64,000 nt of DNA from an uncultured Nitrospirales bacterium. Lineage in GTDB: Bacteria; Nitrospirota; Nitrospiria; Nitrospirales; UBA8639. The stretch covers positions 744,001 to 808,000 of the forward strand of contig OX638327.1 in assembly GCA_951812745.1 (NCBI GenBank), given 5' to 3'. A program made the translations under genes and the position numbers. A model generated the notes under the pieces. It was not told the origin of the DNA. It ran no database searches and saw only the letters and a list, made by a program, of their open reading frames with translations. Of the stretch, positions 56,445-64,000 are shown one piece after another. The first letter of the stretch is position 1; every line of letters begins with the position of its first letter.

Positions 56445-57764
56445 TCATCGCTTTTCCCGGATGACCGGTTCACAGTCATACACCACCTTCCCACCCACCA
56501 ACGTTTTGACCACCCTCCCCTTCAGAGTCCAACCTGCAAACGGCGTATTGCGGCTGAGGGAATGAAGCCGGGCGGGATCCACAACCCACGCGGCATTCGC
56601 GTCGATCAACGTGACGTCGGCCTCGACTCCCGGTGCAAGAGTGCCATGCGACAGGCCAAAGACACGAGCCGGTTCCCGCGTCAGCTTGGCAATCGCTTGC
56701 TCCAGCGTCAGTATCCCTTCCTCGACAAGATTCAGGGTAAGCGGAAATGCCGTTTCCAAACCGATGATGCCGAACGGAGCAGCGTCGAATTCCAATTGTT
56801 TCTCCTGAACGGCATGGGGCGCATGATCAGTGGCCACGAGATCGATGGTGTTATCGCGCAACCCTTCCTTGATGGCCTGCACGTCCTCATCGGTCCGTAA
56901 CGGGGGATTCATTTTGGCATTGGCGTCAAAGGATCGAACGGCCTCATCTGTCAACGAAAAGTGGTGTGGGCAGGCCTCGGCGGTGACGGGAAGCCCCTGC
57001 GCCTTGGCTTCTCGTACCATTTGAACCGACCTCAACGTACTGACGTGAGGCAAATGCAACCGGGAACCGGTCAACTCGGCCAGGGAAATATTCCGGGCTA
57101 CCATGACTTCTTCCGCGGCTTTCGGAATCCCGGGAATGCCCAGTTCGGTGGACACCGCGCCTTCATGCATACTGCCGCCTCGTGAAAGTTGCGCATCTTC
57201 GCAGTGATCGATAACCGGAAGACGAAAGGCCGAGGCATATTCCATGGCTCGACGCATGACCCGGCTATTCATGACCGGAAAGCCGTCATCGGAAATGGCC
57301 ACGCATCCGGCATCGAAGAGTTCCCCTATTTCCGCAAGCTCCTCCCCTTTCGATCCTTTGGTAATGGCCCCGATGGGGAAGACCCTGGCTTTTCGGGCAG
57401 CCGCGGCTTGGGCCAGAATAAATTCCGTGACCGACCGGGAATCGTTGACGGGTTGGGTATTGGGCATACAACACACCGAGGTAAAGCCACCGGCCACGGC
57501 CGCCGCGCTTCCCGTGGCAATCGTTTCCTTATGTTCAAAGCCCGGTTCTCGAAAGTGAACGTGCAAATCCACGAACCCGGGGCAAACGATCAACCCTTTT
57601 GCATCAATCGTCGTCAACGCCATTGACCCCTGAAATTTTTGTTGCAGGTTCGGCTCCACCGCACTGACTTTTCCCTCTTCGATCAGCACGTCAGCTATGC
57701 CGTTCCATTGACCGGGATCGACAACATGGCCTCCGGCAATCAGGATCTTCATGTCATTCGCCAT
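56445..57764 (-). CDS. pyrC: dihydroorotase (class I)
   Basis: Zinc amidohydrolase that closes carbamoyl-aspartate to dihydroorotate. The metal-site parts are all present: DLHVHFREPG, DHCEDA, LPHVST and ATDHAPH. The 439 residues fit the longer type I form found with PyrB in non-enteric bacteria. ATG 57764 (or residue 5). Confidence 0.96.
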   Translation of the reverse strand: MANDMKILIAGGHVVDPGQWNGIADVLIEEGKVSAVEPNLQQKFQGSMALTTIDAKGLIVCPGFVDLHVHFREPGFEHKETIATGSAAAVAGGFTSVCCMPNTQPVNDSRSVTEFILAQAAAARKARVFPIGAITKGSKGEELAEIGELFDAGCVAISDDGFPVMNSRVMRRAMEYASAFRLPVIDHCEDAQLSRGGSMHEGAVSTELGIPGIPKAAEEVMVARNISLAELTGSRLHLPHVSTLRSVQMVREAKAQGLPVTAEACPHHFSLTDEAVRSFDANAKMNPPLRTDEDVQAIKEGLRDNTIDLVATDHAPHAVQEKQLEFDAAPFGIIGLETAFPLTLNLVEEGILTLEQAIAKLTREPARVFGLSHGTLAPGVEADVTLIDANAAWVVDPARLHSLSRNTPFAGWTLKGRVVKTLVGGKVVYDCEPVIREKR

Positions 57765-57790
57765 AAAACGTCTCTCGACAGGAACCGCGG

Positions 57791-59367
<1,577 letters not shown>

Positions 59368-59380
59368 TCATGAATGAACT

Positions 59381-59403
59381 CCTTCCTCACCTCACGGGAT
59401 GAG
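59381..59403 (-). promoter_or_regulatory. PyrR-binding hairpin and antiterminator
   Basis: Minus-strand CTCATCCCGTGAGGTGAG (59403-59386) holds the PyrR-binding core UCCNGNGAGGY, with CTCA/TGAG closing pairs. GAGGAAGG (59388-59381) overlaps its 3' arm and can instead pair with CCTTCTTC (59329-59322) of the terminator, with one G-U. The two folds exclude each other, as in known pyr attenuators. Confidence 0.8.
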
Positions 59404-59419
59404 CATTAAAGGTGAAAAT

Positions 59420-59448
59420 ATCCTAAAAGGTCCGGAGGGTTTAGTCAA
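59420..59448 (-). promoter_or_regulatory. sigma70-type promoter of the pyr operon
   Basis: Minus-strand TTGACT (59448-59443) and TAGGAT (59425-59420), spacer 17. It lies just after the stop of the upstream gene and gives a leader of about 130 bases. Confidence 0.7.
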
Positions 59449-59470
59449 GGACTTCTTGTCAGGAAAGGCA

Positions 59471-61273
59471 TTACGATTTTTTGAGGATCCAAACGGACAG
59501 GCGGGAATTGAGCGTCGCCCTGGGCAGAATCGACTTGTGCATACGGAAAGGCTGAGAATTTGCAACGAGGTCGCCAAACACGATTTCCAACGGAAACCCG
59601 GACACAATGGAAGACAGCGAATCCGGCCCGGCAAGCAACGCCAAGGCGTTGGGTCGGAGTGCCTCACTGATCCGACGCAGACGGTCTTGTAACATTGCCG
59701 CCTCGTCATACGAAGAAAACGGCAGCCAGACGTACATGAGGTCGTACATGGACGCGCCATAACGGAAAGCCTCTTCGCTCAGGAACCGATAGGATTCTTG
59801 CCAGTCCAACCGGTTGCCCTTGGCCAATTGGTTCCATGCCGCCTGCGCATGTTTTTGGGCATAGGCCCCACGTGAATAGACGACTGTCGTGGACCGGGGC
59901 CGGTCAAAAGCCAGCAAGGAGCCGATGACGCCGTCAAACCCATGAATGAGAATTTCGCCGGATTGCCGGACTTGGCTGGCCAGGCGTTGATCCTGTTCAA
60001 TGAAATCGTTCAAAAAATCCGCCACAAACGGTTGGCTCGCGAGGTCACTGATCGGCGCGTCATCTTCCGGATAGAGCAGCACGGCCGAATACGCTTCCCG
60101 TGGAGATACCGCGGGAACGCCGTCGGGGAAAAACTCTTCCCAGGAAGGTTCCTTGTTCACGGCAGTCTGATCGCCGGCCTGATGCTCCACCCGGTGCGTG
60201 ATTCCCCAGCCCGGTCTCAGAGCAATTTCGTGTGAGGCCTTGTGGTCATACAACAACAGGCGACCAGAGTCCACGGCAATCCGTTTCCCACAGGGAGCGA
60301 ACCTCTGTTGATTCGAAGGCACAAACGGGAGACCGCTGGCGTCATCCGGTTTCGTCACTTTGAGCACATTTCCCTGTTTGACCGTGAGGCAAACCTGATG
60401 AAGCGGGTCCACGTAACGCACGGGCGGATGCGGATTCGGCACCCAAGCGACCTCGTGAGACCGGGGTGGATCCATAAAGACGGTGAAAGGATTTTCCCCG
60501 CCCCGGTGCGTGGCCGTAAAAAAATTGCTGAACAGTCCGAAGGCCGCCGCCGACGGGTACGTTGGAATGCCCCGATATTGCAAGGATCGCGGGCCATGGG
60601 GGTTCTGATCGTCATACAACCCGCGGATCAATTCAAACGCAGCACTGCCCGTTCCCGGCAACAATGACTTGAACAATTCCACCACCGGCAAGTAGTCGAT
60701 GGTTGCCCAATGCATCGCACTCATGCAGGACATGAACTGCGCCCGGTCCCAGGTGCCACCCTCCAACACGTAGAATGCATCCTTCCGTTGACGAATCGTG
60801 GCCTGCCCGTTCCGATCGAGCAGGAGATCATCATCGGCATAAAAAAACTCCACTTCTTCGACGGCCACGCCCATGGCCCGGGAAGCCATCATGCGGAGGT
60901 CCTGCCGAGTTAGCTTTTGCCACTCGGGTCGGGTCGTCAGATCCAGCGTCATGGCATTCACCAACCCGCCGGGTTTCAGGCCCACCCATTGCCCCCAGTC
61001 CAAATAGAACCGGGCCGAGACCAGGTGGACCGTGCCGTCGACCCGTTCGTCCCACTCACATTCGTGCAGCGGGTGACCGTCGGGGTCGGTCATCAGGATT
61101 CGCCGTCCCAGCGGGCCATACAACACCACGTGGCCGGTAGCACGTTCTTTACACGTCAGGCGGCCCAAGGATGCGTTCGTACCAAAAGCCTGGTTGCCTT
61201 TCAGTCTGAAGCTCGCCGGATTCTGAAGAATGGAGGAAAAAATCGTGGAATGGTTCTTCACACTAACACTCAT
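59471..61273 (-). CDS. 600-residue hypothetical protein with methyltransferase-like C-terminus
   Basis: Not recognised. The first 110 residues look beta-rich (ATGHVVLYGPLGRRILMTDP), with no signal peptide. The last 180 residues follow a Rossmann methyltransferase order: EILIHGFDGVIGSLLAF at the motif I place, YDLMYVWLPFSS at IV, ISEALRPNALALLAGP at V, and a final RLSVWILKK strand. The SAM-binding glycine loop is not canonical, so activity is doubtful. ATG 61273; stop 23 bases before the pyr promoter. Confidence 0.65.
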   Translation of the reverse strand: MSVSVKNHSTIFSSILQNPASFRLKGNQAFGTNASLGRLTCKERATGHVVLYGPLGRRILMTDPDGHPLHECEWDERVDGTVHLVSARFYLDWGQWVGLKPGGLVNAMTLDLTTRPEWQKLTRQDLRMMASRAMGVAVEEVEFFYADDDLLLDRNGQATIRQRKDAFYVLEGGTWDRAQFMSCMSAMHWATIDYLPVVELFKSLLPGTGSAAFELIRGLYDDQNPHGPRSLQYRGIPTYPSAAAFGLFSNFFTATHRGGENPFTVFMDPPRSHEVAWVPNPHPPVRYVDPLHQVCLTVKQGNVLKVTKPDDASGLPFVPSNQQRFAPCGKRIAVDSGRLLLYDHKASHEIALRPGWGITHRVEHQAGDQTAVNKEPSWEEFFPDGVPAVSPREAYSAVLLYPEDDAPISDLASQPFVADFLNDFIEQDQRLASQVRQSGEILIHGFDGVIGSLLAFDRPRSTTVVYSRGAYAQKHAQAAWNQLAKGNRLDWQESYRFLSEEAFRYGASMYDLMYVWLPFSSYDEAAMLQDRLRRISEALRPNALALLAGPDSLSSIVSGFPLEIVFGDLVANSQPFRMHKSILPRATLNSRLSVWILKKS

Positions 61274-61346
61274 AAACGTTGCGCGTACGTCAGGAGAGGG
61301 AAAGCTAAATCATAGCGAACACGAGTAAAGGAAGCGACGTTCTCAG

Positions 61347-61375
61347 TTTCGTTTTTGAGGATGTTTATTTATAAT
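61347..61375 (+). promoter_or_regulatory. weak promoter candidate of the S8 autotransporter gene
   Basis: A perfect TATAAT (61370-61375) with a poor -35 (TTTCGT, 61347-61352), spacer 17, about 67 bases before the ATG. Confidence 0.3.
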
Positions 61376-61441
61376 TGATGGATCGGCAGGTTTCATATAA
61401 CAATAGAGGTTTGCTGGAAAACGCCCCAGGGACTAAAAGCG

Positions 61442-63862
61442 ATGAGGAAGAGTAACAAGCACGATTTGTTTCGTCAAAAGCCACGCCTCGGCACGCCCAC
61501 GGACGAGGATCGTCAAGTTAGACACCTGCGACGAATAACAGTCTCATTGTCGGTTCTTGCCCTGCTGGTCTCGGCATGTGGCGGAGGTGGAGGTGGCACC
61601 GGTGCCGGCCCCAGTCCAATGACGCCAGCATGTATCGAAACTGCGACTGAGTGTATTTCGGAAGAAGAATACGAGGAGAAGTGGAACGAGATCGTGGAGA
61701 CTCACAGAGAACGGCTGGAATCATCCTCTCAATGGGGGCTGGCTGCAATCAACGCGGATCAAGCCTATGCGCATCTCGAACTGACGAAAGGACAAGACGC
61801 GGCGCCGGGCGAGGGAGTCACCGTCGGCCTGATCGATAGCGGGATTGATACGGAGCATCCCCATTTCTCAGGCACAAGGATAGAGGAAACGATCATTCCT
61901 CCCGCGGTCAATGAACTGGGTGAGAAGTTTTCACACGGAACCGCGGTTGCCAGTGTGATTGTGGCCCAACCAACCAGATATACCATATATAGTGGAGGCC
62001 TTGCTTTTTCTGGGGAGTATCAAGGCGTCGCCTGGGGTGCCGACCTGAAGATGTTTGCCATACCGCTCAGGGAAGAACCGCCACCAGTCTATGACCCTAT
62101 CCCCCTGACCAACTTGAGGCCTGGTTCATTCCAGGCGACTCCGTTTTTCGCTGCTCTTGAGGCTGCCCTGATGCAAAACGTTGATATTCTGAATTTGAGC
62201 ATTAGCTATCAGGGAGTCATCGAAAACTACCCCGAACAAGATATCCGCAACCATTTGAGTAGGACCATCGCCACGTTTGCGCAAACGGGCGCTCAAGACA
62301 AAACGATCCTCGTCTGGGGCGCAGGCAATGTAAATGGTCGTCCCTGTGCATCCGGGTCTGATAATTGCGTCGGGGGATCTCTCGATGCAAGTTCAGTGGA
62401 ATTATTCGCCGGTTTGGCCGCACGAATCGAAGAACTGCGAGGGCACTCCGTTGCCGTGGTCGCGGTGGATCGGAATGGGGATATCGCCGATTTTTCCAAC
62501 CGCTGTGGCATCGCGGACGAGTGGTGCATCGCCGCACCCGGTGTTGGCGTTGCCGTAGCCTACTTTGGCCCCGACCGAGACGGTCGCCCTGGAGAAAGGG
62601 GAGTCAGATTCCCTTCCGGTACGTCTTTTGCCGCACCGATGGTCTCCGGCTCGCTGGCGGTGATGAAGCAACTCTTTCGCGATCAGCTTTCGAGCACGGC
62701 GCTGGTGACCCGGCTTTTCGCCACGGCCGATAAGAGCGGCAGGTACGCGAATAGAGCAATCTACGGACAGGGCATGCTTGATCTCGGTGCGGCGACGTCG
62801 CCCGAGGACGAGACCAGTATCGCCCTCGGGAACACGGTCGGCAGTCCAGGCATCAATATCCAAACGACCAGTCTCAGACTCGGAGGAGCACTGGGCGATG
62901 GCCTGGGACGTTCGCTGGCAAGTCAGGAAATAGTCGCCTTCGACAGTCTGGGGGCCCCGTTCTGGTTCAAACTTTCTAATTTCACCGGTGCGACCCGCGG
63001 TCCGTCTTCACTGGTACGGCTTAGTGAGTTGACGGCGCAGTCCCCCATCACGCGACGCACCGCCGGGCGACTGACGACGTTCACGCCGGCCCGAGCCGGC
63101 GGTTCGATCGAACAGGATCTGGGGTATGGGATGCTGCGGTTCGGCTACAGGGAGAGACCGGCCGGTGCCAACGGCGGGCATTTTACATTGGCGGACAACG
63201 CCACGACGTTGACCTTCACCGGGTCCAACGGCATGTCGTTCTCGACATTTACCGCATCCGGGTTTGCGGGGAGAACACCGACCTCGGGAGTTGCGCTTGC
63301 ATGGCGGCCGTTTGACGTGCCGGTCGGCTTCCGGGCCGGCTGGCTGGCCGAGCAGGCAACCTTGTTGGGCACTATGGCAACCGGTGCTTTTGGGCAACTC
63401 TCGGCAGATGCCGCGGTGACGGGTCTTGAGACAAGTTTCGAGATCGGCCGCTGGCGCCTTGCCGCTGATGCCGAGATCGGCAAGGCACACCCGCAGGTTC
63501 GCGGTGGCATCATAACCCGTATGTCCTCCTTGACCACCAGCGCGTTTGCCTTCAACGCCACGCGTCGATTGGCAAATGGTGGCCTGATACGGATTACGCT
63601 CTCACAGCCTCTGCGCGTGGAGGGAGGCCGGGCGACGCTCTCCGTTCCCATCGGCCGTACCAAGGACGGGGCCGTGCTGCGACAAGCGGTGTCAGCCGAT
63701 GTTGCGCCGTCCGGCCGACAGATCGATGTTTCGGCGCAATGGTATTACCCGCTAGTCAATGGCGAATTGCGCTTCGATGCAGTCTGGATGCACAACCCGG
63801 GCCATAATGCGAACGCGGACCAGGCAGTGCACTTGCTGGCGGGCTGGCAATTCGAGTTTTAG
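61442..63862 (+). CDS. S8 subtilisin-like autotransporter lipoprotein
   Basis: Surface protease. A lipobox (LLVSAC, Cys near residue 46) is followed by a Gly-rich linker and a subtilase domain with Asp in GLIDSGIDTEHP, His in SHGTAVASVI and Ser in SGTSFAAPMVSG. The last 300 residues are beta-strand-rich and end in an aromatic pattern with terminal Phe (LLAGWQFEF), typical of an autotransporter barrel. NalP and SphB1 share this lipoprotein-S8-barrel plan. The n-region before the signal helix is unusually long (about 32 residues), and the real start may be internal. Confidence 0.88.
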   Translation: MRKSNKHDLFRQKPRLGTPTDEDRQVRHLRRITVSLSVLALLVSACGGGGGGTGAGPSPMTPACIETATECISEEEYEEKWNEIVETHRERLESSSQWGLAAINADQAYAHLELTKGQDAAPGEGVTVGLIDSGIDTEHPHFSGTRIEETIIPPAVNELGEKFSHGTAVASVIVAQPTRYTIYSGGLAFSGEYQGVAWGADLKMFAIPLREEPPPVYDPIPLTNLRPGSFQATPFFAALEAALMQNVDILNLSISYQGVIENYPEQDIRNHLSRTIATFAQTGAQDKTILVWGAGNVNGRPCASGSDNCVGGSLDASSVELFAGLAARIEELRGHSVAVVAVDRNGDIADFSNRCGIADEWCIAAPGVGVAVAYFGPDRDGRPGERGVRFPSGTSFAAPMVSGSLAVMKQLFRDQLSSTALVTRLFATADKSGRYANRAIYGQGMLDLGAATSPEDETSIALGNTVGSPGINIQTTSLRLGGALGDGLGRSLASQEIVAFDSLGAPFWFKLSNFTGATRGPSSLVRLSELTAQSPITRRTAGRLTTFTPARAGGSIEQDLGYGMLRFGYRERPAGANGGHFTLADNATTLTFTGSNGMSFSTFTASGFAGRTPTSGVALAWRPFDVPVGFRAGWLAEQATLLGTMATGAFGQLSADAAVTGLETSFEIGRWRLAADAEIGKAHPQVRGGIITRMSSLTTSAFAFNATRRLANGGLIRITLSQPLRVEGGRATLSVPIGRTKDGAVLRQAVSADVAPSGRQIDVSAQWYYPLVNGELRFDAVWMHNPGHNANADQAVHLLAGWQFEF

Positions 63863-63867
63863 ACCCT

Positions 63868-63940
63868 ATAGCACCCTCTCCCCACCGCGGGAGAGGGTTG
63901 GGGTGAGGGGGCAGAAGACCTGGATCCCCGATAACTCCCT
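63868..63940. repeat. family A repeat and start of a family E copy
   Basis: CCCTCTCCCCACCGCGGGAG then AGGGTTGGGGTGAGGGGG, followed by CCTGGATCCCCGATAACTC (63920). The last 60 bases show no supported feature. Confidence 0.65.
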
Positions 63941-64000
63941 TCTTGTCACTCGCGAAGCTGCCCTGAACCGTACACGACATATTTGGAGCAGGTCAGATCC

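Overview
The window looks like a chromosome segment of a Gram-negative, non-proteobacterial bacterium. The best guess is Nitrospirota (Nitrospira-like); this is an inference from gene content and general look, not a database result. An outer membrane is implied by KDO synthesis (kdsA, kdsB), an S8 autotransporter and lipobox-bearing lipoproteins. Most of the sequence is dense core-genome coding. There is no rRNA, tRNA, CRISPR array, recognisable prophage or IS element. Short palindromic GC-rich repeats are scattered through the intergenic gaps and in a few places have entered coding ends.

Layout. 1-3.7 kb: 5' part of dnaE and a cytochrome c (minus strand). 4-9.2 kb: J-domain protein, ArsC/Spx-like reductase, zinc-ribbon protein, nadK, clpC. 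9.3-15.8 kb: tsaD, hflX, nth, yicC, gmk, rpoZ, lipA (plus strand). 16-22.3 kb: a complete Opp/Dpp-type peptide ABC importer. 22.6-27 kb: orphan membrane protein, Memo-like protein, cyclophilin and MFS transporter. 27-33 kb: histone-H1-like bipartite protein, 1-Cys peroxiredoxin, TlpA-like thioredoxin, a small cluster with a degenerate metallo-beta-lactamase fold and a TPR protein, and an O-methyltransferase. 33.3-36 kb: EF-G paralogue and a HicAB pair. 36-44.7 kb (minus): lepA, lepB, kdsB, pyrG, kdsA, pgsA, plsY and a Deg protease, i.e. envelope, phospholipid, LPS and CTP supply. 45-47.6 kb: bioA, a second HicAB pair and an unknown protein. 47.8-59.3 kb (minus): a long pyrimidine cluster, pyrR-pyrB-pyrC-DUF4149-carA-sppA-M48 protease-carB, followed by greA and a SAM hydroxide adenosyltransferase. 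59.4-63.9 kb: a 600-residue unknown protein with a methyltransferase-like C-terminus and an S8 autotransporter lipoprotein.

Regulation readable from the sequence. The pyrimidine cluster starts with a sigma70-type promoter and a leader holding a PyrR-binding hairpin, an antiterminator and an intrinsic terminator. This predicts UMP-dependent attenuation by the first gene product, PyrR. Near-consensus promoters are also visible for dnaE, clpC, lepA, bioA and the EF-G paralogue. The lepA and bioA promoters are back to back and share one -35 element. The second hicAB pair starts at a perfect palindrome that is probably its operator.

The most interesting items are the PyrR attenuator, the shared -35 promoter pair with a structured bioA leader, repeat-derived protein ends (KdsB, DppC, HflX), the Memo variant lacking a metal-site histidine, and the 600-residue unknown protein next to the pyr promoter.
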